Source: Candidatus Woesearchaeota archaeon
GTDB lineage: Archaea; Nanobdellota; Nanobdellia; Woesearchaeales; JAHWIC01
Length of the DNA stretch: 34,949 nt
Reading direction: 5' to 3'
Assembly: GCA_019322805.1 (NCBI GenBank)
Contig: JAHWIC010000013.1
Coordinates: forward strand, 1-34,949
Shown: in pieces, positions 1 through 7,348 of the stretch
Position numbering within the stretch: the first letter of the stretch is position 1
How the letters are laid out: each line of letters opens with the position of its first letter
The notes under the pieces: model-generated
Database searches by the model: none
What the model saw: the letters and a program-made list of their open reading frames with translations, nothing else
What the model was told of the DNA's origin: nothing
Made by a program: the position numbers and the translations under genes

Positions 1-1275
1 TACTTCAAAACCCACGGCTGCAGTACAAACTTCTCTGAGTCAGAGGTTATGATGGGTTTACTTAAGCAAGCACAGTTTGAGATAGTCAGAAAACCTGATG
101 AGGCAAACGTTTTAGTAATCAATGTCTGCACAGTAAAAGGAGAGTCAACTGCTTTAAAAAGCATCAGGGATACAATCAATGCTAACCCAAACAAGAGATA
201 TATTATTGCAGGGTGTTTAACGCCGGAGCTAATAAAAGAAGTAAGGGAAATAACACAGGATGCAAGCCTGGTCAACACAAATAACCTAAAGGAGATTGTT
301 TCTGTTGTTGAAGAGACAATACACGATAATCCAATAGAGGTTTTAGCTGGAGAAACAGAGGAAATAAAGATCTGCCTGCCAAAGATAAGAAGGAACCCGA
401 TAATTGGAATTGTTCCAATACTCTCTGGCTGCAGCAATCAATGCTCTTATTGTTCTGTGAAGTTAGTAAAAGGAAAATTATTCTCTTATCCCAAGGAAAA
501 AATCATAGAAGAAGTAAAGAACTGCCTTAATGACGGCTGCAGGGAAATATGGGTAACAAGCCAGGATAATGCTGCTTATGGAATGGATAAAGGGTATGCT
601 TCACTGCCGGAATTACTTCATGAGATAATGCAGATTAACAAGGAATTCATGGTAAGGCTCGGGATGATGAACCCAAACAATGTTAAGATAATCCTGGATG
701 ATCTGATTGATGTTTATAAAAATAACAAAAAACTCTTCAAGTTCCTGCACCTGCCATTGCAGTCGGGAAATGATGAGATATTGGGGTTAATGGGCAGAAA
801 CTATACTGCGGATAATTTCATAGACATTGTTAATAAATTCAAGCAGGAAATCCCCCAAATTACTATTTCCACTGATATTATCTGCGGTTTTCCAACAGAA
901 ACAGAAGAGCAGTTTAATGATTCTTTAAATCTGATCAAGGAAATAAAACCTGATGTATTAAACATATCAAGATTTCAGCCAAGACCAAGGACAAAGGCAG
1001 CTGAAATGGAGCAATTAGACGGCGGTACAGTAAAAGACAGAAGCAGAGTGTTGACTGATATTTTCGGCAATATCTCAAGGATGAATAATGAGAAATGGCT
1101 GGACTGGAAAGGGACAGTGCTTATAGACGAGGAAGGAAAGGAAGAAACAAGCATCGGAAGGAATTTTGCATACAAGCCAGTTGTTCTTGAAGGGAAATTT
1201 AATCCTGGTGATATTGTTAAGGTAAAGGTCAGAAAAGCAACCCCATATGACCTGAGAGCACAATGTCTTCCATAA
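1..1275 (+). CDS. tRNA methylthiotransferase, MiaB/e-MtaB-like (5' end cut by window)
   Basis: Radical SAM enzyme that probably adds a methylthio group to t6A37 of tRNAs, making ms2t6A. The open frame runs to base 1 and already reads KTHGCSTNFSESE, the start of the UPF0004 domain, so only a few N-terminal residues are missing; the first in-frame ATG inside the window (49) is not the true start. Three UPF0004 cysteines sit in THGC, NVCTVK and AGCLT. The radical SAM cluster motif is GCSNQCSYC (CxxxCxxC), and the C-terminal stretch with EGKFNPGDIVKVKV looks like a TRAM RNA-binding domain. The next gene overlaps its last 13 bases. The family is clear; choice of the archaeal/eukaryotic e-MtaB subgroup over bacterial MiaB or RimO rests on the archaeal context and the SYCSVKLVKG sequence after the cluster. 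Confidence 0.9.
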   Translation, partial: YFKTHGCSTNFSESEVMMGLLKQAQFEIVRKPDEANVLVINVCTVKGESTALKSIRDTINANPNKRYIIAGCLTPELIKEVREITQDASLVNTNNLKEIVSVVEETIHDNPIEVLAGETEEIKICLPKIRRNPIIGIVPILSGCSNQCSYCSVKLVKGKLFSYPKEKIIEEVKNCLNDGCREIWVTSQDNAAYGMDKGYASLPELLHEIMQINKEFMVRLGMMNPNNVKIILDDLIDVYKNNKKLFKFLHLPLQSGNDEILGLMGRNYTADNFIDIVNKFKQEIPQITISTDIICGFPTETEEQFNDSLNLIKEIKPDVLNISRFQPRPRTKAAEMEQLDGGTVKDRSRVLTDIFGNISRMNNEKWLDWKGTVLIDEEGKEETSIGRNFAYKPVVLEGKFNPGDIVKVKVRKATPYDLRAQCLP

Positions 1276-1976
1276 GCTTATGCATGCTCACAAAAGACGA
1301 AGAGAAATTCTTAGAAAAAGCATTAAGCTCTGTTAAAGAGATTGTTGATGAGATAATTATTGTCGATACCGGCTCCAAGGACAGAACTGTAGAAACAGCT
1401 AAAAAATTCACCAATAAAATATTTTTTAAAAAATTTGAAAATGATTTTTCCGAATTGAGGAATTTTTCTATTGAAAAAGCAACTAAAGATTGGATATTGA
1501 TTTTAGACGCTGATGAAATGATTTCTAAGAATGATTTAATAAAAATAAAAGAATTGGTTGAAAACAACGAATACCTAGGCTACGCCTTTATCCAAAGAAC
1601 TTACTTCAATAAACCTTTAACAAAACAATGGAATTATTCTGAAAGTGATTCTTATGAAGAATCAAAGCCTTATCTGGGATGGATTTATCGGGGAATAACA
1701 AGGCTGTTTCAAAACAATAAAGATATAAAATTTGAATATCCGATACATGAAACAGTAATTGAATCAATAAAGCAATTAAACGGCAGAATATTGAATTCTA
1801 AGATTCCCATTCATCACTACAGCTTACTGAGGGATAAAGATTCTATCATTAAAAAGAATGAATTGTATAAAAAAATATTAAAAAATAAAATTAGAAAATT
1901 TCAAAAAAATAAATTTATAACAGAACTGAAAGTTCAGGAGGAGATAGAAGAAGTGCTTACTCCTCAGAACGTTTAG
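1263..1976 (+). CDS. family 2 glycosyltransferase
   Basis: A GT-A fold glycosyltransferase of 237 residues, expected to transfer a sugar from a nucleotide-sugar donor. The N-terminus (SISLCMLTKDEEKFLEKALSS) is the usual GT2 start, IIIVDTGSKDRT is the nucleotide-binding segment and ILDADE carries the metal-binding DxD. The RGITRLFQN segment and the later IHHYSLLRDKDS resemble SPS/SunS-like GT2 proteins that glycosylate proteins or lipids. There is no membrane segment. It starts 13 bases inside the methylthiotransferase gene, so the two are probably co-transcribed, although the functions are not obviously linked. The 3' end is very A-rich and lysine-rich. The acceptor cannot be deduced. Confidence 0.82.
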   Translation: MSSISLCMLTKDEEKFLEKALSSVKEIVDEIIIVDTGSKDRTVETAKKFTNKIFFKKFENDFSELRNFSIEKATKDWILILDADEMISKNDLIKIKELVENNEYLGYAFIQRTYFNKPLTKQWNYSESDSYEESKPYLGWIYRGITRLFQNNKDIKFEYPIHETVIESIKQLNGRILNSKIPIHHYSLLRDKDSIIKKNELYKKILKNKIRKFQKNKFITELKVQEEIEEVLTPQNV

Positions 1977-2391
1977 GAAAATTCCTGCCGCATGCTTCAG
2001 GCAAGTCCTTGAATAAATCTCTTGCTTTTAATGTAGCTTCCTTAAACGCAGGCACCCCATCTGGTTCTAAACTCTTTGCTAAATCCTCATCAGTTCTCTT
2101 AGAATAATCAAACACAGAGAGTATATACACCCCGCCATGCGTTTCTAAACGAACTACTGGCGGTCCAAGCCAATAGTCAGTATCAGCCTTGCCTTCAGGT
2201 CTTGCATCAGCGCATTCCCATCCCTCCCGGAGTACTTCACTGCCAGACCCTGTCGGCATAAATGACCTTTTCTGTAATTCGTTCTGACTGTAACAAATCC
2301 AAGCCAGACCGGACAGCTGCTCTCTTACAGTGTCAATTACCTCTGCAGCAATCTCCCTTGAAACCTCTTTGCTAACATACAGTTCTGCCAT
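1957..2391 (-). CDS. uncharacterised 144-residue protein
   Basis: I do not recognise the family. The product is soluble, with an N-terminal region likely to be helical (roughly residues 7-28) followed by a central part rich in W, Y and G (ECADARPEGKADTDYWLGPP) and a short strand-like segment VVRLETHGGVYILSVFDYS. It has few lysines compared with its neighbours. A TATA-like box 26 bases ahead of the ATG suggests a single-gene, leaderless transcript. The 3' end overlaps the convergent glycosyltransferase by 20 bases. It is probably real, because the promoter, start and amino-acid composition agree. Confidence 0.65.
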   Translation of the reverse strand: MAELYVSKEVSREIAAEVIDTVREQLSGLAWICYSQNELQKRSFMPTGSGSEVLREGWECADARPEGKADTDYWLGPPVVRLETHGGVYILSVFDYSKRTDEDLAKSLEPDGVPAFKEATLKARDLFKDLPEACGRNFPKRSEE

Positions 2392-2412
2392 ATCAATAAG
2401 AAATCTGGAATT

Positions 2413-2421
2413 CTTTATAAA
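2413..2421 (-). promoter_or_regulatory. TATA box of the 144-residue gene
   Basis: TTTATAAAG on the minus strand, centred about 26 bases before the ATG at 2391. This is the spacing expected for an archaeal leaderless transcript. Confidence 0.5.
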
Positions 2422-2443
2422 TTTTAATATAAAAATAAAGGGA

Positions 2444-3460
2444 TTATTTAATCCCCATTGTTTCGTTTGTCATCTGTATTGATTTTGCGCCGTCTTTAAA
2501 GCCCATCATTGCTCGGATTGCATCAATGTTCTCGCAGATAACATCAGACTCTTGGTGCACTGCCTGCATATAGAACAGTTTCTTGTTCTGCACTCCAATG
2601 CCTTCTTTCCATACGCAGATCTCAGGCATATCTCCCCTGTTCCTGCCTAAGTCGCGGGCAAGCTCCATGATCTCTGCTGTACTGCGCACTTTAGCTGCAT
2701 TGCTAACAACCCTTACCCTTGTTGTTTTCTTGAATATGTCCAGGATCTCATCAACAGTTGCTGCTTTGTTAAGGTCAACAATCAAATTGTGCATGTGCAT
2801 CAATGAGGTTGAGACACTAAGAGCTGTTGTAAACACCTTCATATTCTTTAGAACAGTCTGCACGTCAGGGCCATGGTGAGACGGCAGCTCCAAAACAGGA
2901 ACAATTGAGTTCATCGGCCCATGCCTTATATCCCATGGGTCTGCGCCGCGCCTTATCATTGTTGCGTCAACCCTTTCAACGCCAAAAACCTTGTCAATAG
3001 CATTTAGGGTGCGGCACATCCCTGTTGTATTGCAGCTGACAACCCTTACATAATCCTTATTAAGGGCTTCATCATAATTGCACTGCGCAACAAATGATGC
3101 CTGCGCAACATCCGGCTTTTCACCGCCCTGGAATATAGCCTTTACCTTATTTGGCACGTAAAACTTCTCTTTGTTCTCTTTTCCAAATTTCTTTGGGCTG
3201 CAGTCAACAATAATATCGCAGTTTTTGAGCAAATCATCAACCATCCCCTCTGTTTTTAATCCGTTCTCACTTAATTCCTCTCTAGCCTCGCTGTTAATAG
3301 CATACATAGGAATGCCTTTCTCAGCACAGGTTGCCATCCTAAAGCTGTAAGAGCGCGCTGTTACTCCAATAAGCTCCATGTCTTTTTGCAGCTTTACAAC
3401 ATCAGCTACTCTCTTGCCGATTGTCCCGTAGCCGGCAACTCCAACTTTGATTTTATCCAT
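2444..3460 (-). CDS. gap: type II glyceraldehyde-3-phosphate dehydrogenase
   Basis: Archaeal phosphorylating GAPDH, which interconverts glyceraldehyde-3-phosphate and 1,3-bisphosphoglycerate with NAD(P). The 338-residue length is normal for the family. The Rossmann start VGVAGYGTIGKRVAD is at residues 7-20. The catalytic cysteine is Cys143 in SCNTTG (142-147), followed by RGADPWDIRHGPMNS and the archaeal PSHHGPDV segment. An AGGTGA ribosome-binding site precedes the ATG. It lies downstream of pfk and fba on the same strand, separated from fba by 98 bases containing two hairpins, so it may share their transcript or be partly insulated from it. Its probable role is in glycolysis and gluconeogenesis linked to the glycogen genes of this window. 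Confidence 0.96.
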   Translation of the reverse strand: MDKIKVGVAGYGTIGKRVADVVKLQKDMELIGVTARSYSFRMATCAEKGIPMYAINSEAREELSENGLKTEGMVDDLLKNCDIIVDCSPKKFGKENKEKFYVPNKVKAIFQGGEKPDVAQASFVAQCNYDEALNKDYVRVVSCNTTGMCRTLNAIDKVFGVERVDATMIRRGADPWDIRHGPMNSIVPVLELPSHHGPDVQTVLKNMKVFTTALSVSTSLMHMHNLIVDLNKAATVDEILDIFKKTTRVRVVSNAAKVRSTAEIMELARDLGRNRGDMPEICVWKEGIGVQNKKLFYMQAVHQESDVICENIDAIRAMMGFKDGAKSIQMTNETMGIK

Positions 3461-3487
3461 AGTCTCACCTTTCTGGATTTATTTTGT

Positions 3488-3520
3488 CAAAAACCACCAA
3501 TCATAAGCGGGTGGTTTTTG
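3488..3520. repeat. 11-bp perfect inverted repeat between fba and gap
   Basis: CAAAAACCACC (3488-3498) and its complement (3510-3520) flank an 11-base loop. On the minus strand it follows fba and precedes gap. It ends in a T-run on either strand, so it may act as a partial terminator or RNA-processing site. Confidence 0.7.
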
Positions 3521-3530
3521 AGCACAACTC

Positions 3531-3557
3531 ATTCCACTCATCGCGGATGAGCGGAAT
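3531..3557. repeat. 12-bp inverted repeat with one mismatch, just after the fba stop
   Basis: ATTCCACTCATC (3531-3542) pairs with GATGAGCGGAAT (3546-3557) across a 3-base loop; 11 of 12 positions match. It is immediately downstream of the fba stop codon on the minus strand. It has no T-run, which favours a role in RNA stability or processing over termination. Confidence 0.65.
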
Positions 3558-3558
3558 T

Positions 3559-4503
3559 TCATTGTTTAAATAAATCTGCTTTGCCGTCGCAGCCAAGCAG
3601 CTTTATCTTTCTTATAACAACCTCTTTTACCAAATCACGGGCAGGGCCCAGGTACTTCCTTGGGTCAAAATTCTCAGGCTGCTCTGAGAGTGCCTTCCTG
3701 ACTCCAGCAGTTAAACCTAATCTTAAGTCAGTATCAATGTTAACCTTCTGGACACCAATCTTAACAGCTTTTTTAATCTGCTCTTCAGGAACTCCTTTGC
3801 TGCCGTGTATCTTGGCGCCGTACTTGTTGCAGATATCAACATATTCCGGCAGTACAGATGAAGAGCCGTGCAGAACCAAAGGAATCTTGACCAGCTCGCG
3901 AATCTGTTTCAGCCTTTCAAAATCCAATTTAGGCTCTGCTTTGAACTTATAAGCCCCATGAGAGGTGCCGATTGCAACAGCCAGTGCATCACATTTTGTT
4001 TTATCAACAAATTCCTTGGCTTCTTCAGGCACAGTATAGACTGCATCTGCAGCTATCTTCCCGCCTTCCCCTTCATCAAACTGCTCACCAACTAGTTTAC
4101 CAAGCTCAGCCTCAACAGAAACACCTTTTGGATGGGCGTAATCAACTACCTTTTTAGTAACCGCAATATTCTTCTCAAAAGGCTCGTGCGAGCCGTCAAT
4201 CATGACTGAGGTAAAGCCATCATCAATAACAGCCTTGCAAAGCTCAAAATCAGGCCCATGATCAAGGTGAACTGCAATCGGCAGGCCAGAGTCAGCCTCA
4301 GCAGCCTCTGCTAATTTCATAATATATGTTTTGCCAGCATAAGCACGGGCTCCTTTGCTGACCTGCAAAATAAGGGGCGCATTCAATTCTTTTGCAGCTT
4401 CAATTATGCCTTGTGTAATCTCCATATTGTTGACATTAAAGGCGCCTAAAGCAAACCCCTCTTCCATAGCTTTATCCATTAATTCCTTGTTTGTTATGAA
4501 CAT
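3559..4503 (-). CDS. fba: class II fructose-bisphosphate aldolase
   Basis: Zinc-dependent aldolase that splits or forms fructose-1,6-bisphosphate. The 314-residue chain has the three expected zinc histidines: His82 in HLDHG, His182 in GTSHGAYK and His212 in VLHGSS, with Asp81 as the likely catalytic acid. NIDTDLRL near residue 255 contributes to phosphate binding. The ATG directly follows the pfk stop (TAGATG), and the ribosome-binding site GGAGGGG lies inside the end of pfk, so the two are translationally linked. Many archaea use a class I DhnA-type aldolase or the bifunctional FBP aldolase/phosphatase instead; this is the bacterial-style enzyme, suggesting old horizontal acquisition. Confidence 0.96.
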   Translation of the reverse strand: MFITNKELMDKAMEEGFALGAFNVNNMEITQGIIEAAKELNAPLILQVSKGARAYAGKTYIMKLAEAAEADSGLPIAVHLDHGPDFELCKAVIDDGFTSVMIDGSHEPFEKNIAVTKKVVDYAHPKGVSVEAELGKLVGEQFDEGEGGKIAADAVYTVPEEAKEFVDKTKCDALAVAIGTSHGAYKFKAEPKLDFERLKQIRELVKIPLVLHGSSSVLPEYVDICNKYGAKIHGSKGVPEEQIKKAVKIGVQKVNIDTDLRLGLTAGVRKALSEQPENFDPRKYLGPARDLVKEVVIRKIKLLGCDGKADLFKQ

Positions 4504-5565
4504 CTATTTCCCCTCCAGCTCAAAGAATAACTTAGCTTCATCATACCTTTTCTTAGGAACAGTCCTCAGCTTTCCAACAGCCTTTGACAAAGGAACAGCA
4601 GCAATCTCAGTGCCTCTTAAAGAAGCCATCTTTCCAAACTGCTTTTTATCAATCATCTCAGCAGCTTTTACACCAAGCCGGGTACCAAGCACTCTGTCAA
4701 ATACAGTTGGCTCGCCAGCTCTTTGCAGATGGCCAAGGACAACATGCCTGCATTCTTTTCCTGTTTTCTCCTCTAGAATCTTAGCTAAACGTTCACCAAT
4801 TCCGCCAAGGATTTTGTGCCCAAATTGATCAACCTTTGCAGCTTTGTAAAGCTCTTCCTCACCTTTTAGCTTAGCTCCTTCAGAAACAGCTATTATAGCA
4901 TAATGCTTTCCTTTCTTTGCTCTGTTTTTTATTATCTTAACTAAATCTTTAATATCAAATTTTTCTTCTGGCAATAATATAGCAGAGGCTCCTCCAGCCA
5001 TTCCTGATTCCAAAGTCATCCAGCCTGCATGTCTGCCCATGACTTCTACAATCATAATCCTATGGTGTGATGCAGCGGTTGTATGCAGATTCTGTATTGC
5101 TTCTGTAGCACGAGTAATAGCAGTATTAAAACCAAAAGTGTAATCTGTCGCATTTAAGTCATTATCAATTGTTTTTGGAACACCAACTACCTTAACGCCT
5201 TCTTTAGCTAATTTATTAGCAACACCTAATGTATCTTCACCGCCAATAGCAATCAGATAATCGCAATTTAATTTCTTCAGATTAGCCTTAACCTTTTTTA
5301 CACCATTATCTACTTTGTATGGATTTGTCCTTGATGTGTGGAGTATTGTACCACCTAACATATGGATATTTTCTACCTGGTCAAGGTCTAGGCTGCCTTT
5401 ATGCCTGCCTTCAACCAAGCCTTTCCAGCCATTTACAATACCAAGAACATCGTAGCCTAGAGACCTGGCTTTTACAACAATGCCTCTAATAACAGCGTTC
5501 AAACCAGGCGCATCTCCGCCTCCTGTTAGGACAGCAATCTGTTTCCTTTTTTTGCCAGTTATCAA
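4504..5565 (-). CDS. pfp: phosphofructokinase, PfkA family, probably PPi-dependent
   Basis: Phosphorylates fructose-6-phosphate. An open frame begins at a TTG at 5583, but I prefer the TTG at 5565: a TATA box centred at 5605 would start the RNA near 5580, and GGGGTGGT lies just before 5565. Numbered from the 5583 frame, the motifs are GGGDAPG (21-27), GGEDT (114-118), PKTIDND (136-142) and MGRHAGW (182-188). The Asp of GGEDT and the Lys of PKTIDND correspond to E. coli positions 104 and 124. Asp plus Lys there is the known signature of pyrophosphate-dependent enzymes; ATP enzymes have Gly at position 104. A PPi enzyme would be reversible. It is first in the pfk-fba-gap group. Family certain; donor inferred. 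Confidence 0.93.
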   Translation of the reverse strand: MITGKKRKQIAVLTGGGDAPGLNAVIRGIVVKARSLGYDVLGIVNGWKGLVEGRHKGSLDLDQVENIHMLGGTILHTSRTNPYKVDNGVKKVKANLKKLNCDYLIAIGGEDTLGVANKLAKEGVKVVGVPKTIDNDLNATDYTFGFNTAITRATEAIQNLHTTAASHHRIMIVEVMGRHAGWMTLESGMAGGASAILLPEEKFDIKDLVKIIKNRAKKGKHYAIIAVSEGAKLKGEEELYKAAKVDQFGHKILGGIGERLAKILEEKTGKECRHVVLGHLQRAGEPTVFDRVLGTRLGVKAAEMIDKKQFGKMASLRGTEIAAVPLSKAVGKLRTVPKKRYDEAKLFFELEGK

Positions 5566-5600
5566 GCTACCACCCCTGTACAATTAGCTTATCTACTGGT

Positions 5601-5610
5601 TATATTTAAA
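5601..5610 (-). promoter_or_regulatory. TATA box of the pfk-fba operon
   Basis: TTTAAATATA on the minus strand. Initiation about 25 bases downstream would fall near 5580, leaving a short leader with a GGGGTGGT ribosome-binding site and the TTG start at 5565. This is why the shorter start was chosen. Confidence 0.55.
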
Positions 5611-5706
5611 GTTTTTTAATTTGTTATAAAGATTATATAATTATACAAATGTTAGAATTAAGGTGGTTAATGAAATATAAAGGACCGCACATTCATTTTT
5701 GTGCCC

Positions 5707-5910
5707 TTAACCAATAGCCATAAATGTGAGTCCTTCCTTTGAAATTTTTTTTACAATTTTTTCAGCTTCAGGAATACTTATGATCTTCTTTGGGTGCTTA
5801 TGGATCTTATTTTCAGGCGATAAAGAGATAATAGAGACTTCTTTAAAGCCATGGGCCTTATACATCTTTAATTTTCCTTTATTCTGTTCTAATATGTCCT
5901 TTGCCATCAT
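5707..5910 (-). CDS. small uncharacterised protein, 67 residues
   Basis: I do not recognise the family. The product is basic and hydrophilic, with an alternating charged/aliphatic pattern (VSIISLSPENKIHKHPKKII, then EAEKIVKKISKEG) that suggests a compact alpha/beta fold. Two ATG codons (5910 and 5907) are both possible starts. A TATA box sits about 25 bases upstream, giving a nearly leaderless transcript. The opposite strand has an overlapping open frame, but it is hydrophobic and low in complexity and looks like a shadow. Just past the stop is a short hairpin (GCACA and TGTGC around a 9-base loop). Confidence 0.6.
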   Translation of the reverse strand: MMAKDILEQNKGKLKMYKAHGFKEVSIISLSPENKIHKHPKKIISIPEAEKIVKKISKEGLTFMAIG

Positions 5911-5930
5911 TAATAATATAGACGACTAAG

Positions 5931-5938
5931 TATAAATA
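5931..5938 (-). promoter_or_regulatory. TATA box of the 67-residue gene
   Basis: TATTTATA on the minus strand, centred about 25 bases before the tandem ATG codons at 5907-5910. Confidence 0.45.
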
Positions 5939-5994
5939 TTTTACTAAAAAATTTTAGATATTCCACTTTGTGTAAAACCTCAAAACCCGCAAAC

Positions 5995-6004
5995 CTTAAA
6001 TATA
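5995..6004 (+). promoter_or_regulatory. TATA box of the phosphomannomutase gene
   Basis: CTTAAATATA centred about 26 bases ahead of the ATG at 6026, with no ribosome-binding site between. This implies a leaderless mRNA. Confidence 0.55.
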
Positions 6005-6025
6005 CATTATTTCTTTATTTCTTCT

Positions 6026-7348
6026 ATGCCAATATTCAAAGCATATGATGTAAGGGGGCTTTATCCTAAACAGATAAACAAAGAACTAGCTTATAAGATA
6101 GGAAGGGCTTTTGTACAATTTCTAAAGGTAAAGCAGGTTGTTGTAGGCAGAGACTGCAGATTAGGCGGTGAAGAATTATATAAGGGCTTAACAGAGGGAA
6201 TAACTGATGAAGGCGCTGATGTGATCAATATCGGCTTTTGCTCATCACCTTCAATGTACTTTGCTGTTAATTTCCTTAACACTCCTTCTGGAATAATGAT
6301 CACTGCTTCCCATAATCCAAAGGAATGGAATGGCTTTAAATTCACAAAAGAAAAAGCAATCCCTTTAAGCGGCGATACAGGAATAAAGAACATTGAAAGG
6401 CTGGTTAAAGAGAATAGGTTTGGGCCTGTAAAGGAAAAAGGAAAAATCACTGAGAGAGACATTTCAAAAGACTATGTCCGCTTCTTGAAGGGATTCATAA
6501 AAAACTGGAAAAAAATAAGGGTTGTAATTGACTGCGCAAACGGCATGGCAGGCCCTTTTGTTTCTGAATTAATCAAGGATACGCCGTTAGAAGCAACAGA
6601 ACTATTCTTTGAGCCAGACGGCAATTTCCCAAACCATGATCCTAATCCTTTGAAAGGAGAGAGTTTAACAAAGCTAAGGGAAAAGATGAAAGAGGTTAAG
6701 GCAGAGCTTGGCGTAGCTTTTGACGGCGACGCAGACAGGGTCTTTTTCATCACAGATGAAGAGGAGATAGTGCCAGCTGATTTCATAACATGTTTAATAG
6801 CAGAAGAATATTTAAGAGACAGCCCTGGAGAAACAATCCTTTATGACCTGAGAAGCAGCTGGATTACCAAGGAAACTATTGAAAACAACAAAGGAAAACC
6901 TTCAATGAGCAGAGTTGGCCATGCCTTTATCAAAGGGCAGATGAGAAAGGAAAACGCAATATTTGCCGGAGAGCTGTCAGGCCATTTCTACTTCAGAGAC
7001 ACTTTCTATACAGACTCGGGAATACTTGCCTTTATCAAGGTGATGAACCAGATCTATCATGAAAACAAGAAACTTTCAGAGCTGATAAAGCCATTGAAAA
7101 AGTATTATGCATCAGGAGAGATAAACTCAGAGGTCACTTACAAGCAGGTCAAGATGAAAGAGCTTGCGCAGATCTACAAAGACGGAAATGTCTCATGGCT
7201 AGATGGCGTAAGGGTTGATTTTGATGACTGGTGGTTTAATGTTAGGCCAAGCAACACAGAGCCATTGCTAAGGCTTAATTTAGAAGCAAAGTCTAAGGAA
7301 TTGATGGAAGAAAAGCGTGATGAGATTCTTAGGGTTATTCGGGGGTAG
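6026..7348 (+). CDS. manB: phosphomannomutase/phosphoglucomutase
   Basis: Alpha-D-phosphohexomutase that interconverts hexose 1- and 6-phosphates, through a phosphoserine and Mg2+. The 440 residues are a full-length four-domain protein: KAYDVRGLYP at the N-terminus, the catalytic serine Ser95 in TASHNP (93-98), the metal loop DGDADR (233-238), the sugar-binding GELSGHFYF and the C-terminal phosphate loop RPSNTEP. The gene stands alone on the plus strand with its own promoter and overlaps the convergent 796-residue gene by 14 bases. In this window it is the natural link between glucose-1-phosphate (glycogen, GalT) and glucose-6-phosphate; mannose or glucosamine substrates are also possible. 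Confidence 0.93.
   Translation: MPIFKAYDVRGLYPKQINKELAYKIGRAFVQFLKVKQVVVGRDCRLGGEELYKGLTEGITDEGADVINIGFCSSPSMYFAVNFLNTPSGIMITASHNPKEWNGFKFTKEKAIPLSGDTGIKNIERLVKENRFGPVKEKGKITERDISKDYVRFLKGFIKNWKKIRVVIDCANGMAGPFVSELIKDTPLEATELFFEPDGNFPNHDPNPLKGESLTKLREKMKEVKAELGVAFDGDADRVFFITDEEEIVPADFITCLIAEEYLRDSPGETILYDLRSSWITKETIENNKGKPSMSRVGHAFIKGQMRKENAIFAGELSGHFYFRDTFYTDSGILAFIKVMNQIYHENKKLSELIKPLKKYYASGEINSEVTYKQVKMKELAQIYKDGNVSWLDGVRVDFDDWWFNVRPSNTEPLLRLNLEAKSKELMEEKRDEILRVIRG

Noticed and set aside
442..486. Bacterial MiaB or RimO identity for the first gene
   Set aside because: Cannot be excluded fully because the gene is truncated, but archaea use e-MtaB and the sequence after the cluster fits that group better.
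5670..5717. Tiny plus-strand frame MKYKGPHIHFCALNQ preceded by AAGGTGG
   Set aside because: Only 15 codons, and it reads through the hairpin at the 3' end of the 67-residue gene; the ribosome-site match is probably chance.
5726..5929. Plus-strand open frame opposite the 67-residue gene
   Set aside because: Hydrophobic shadow frame without promoter or ribosome-binding site; the minus-strand frame has a TATA box and normal composition.
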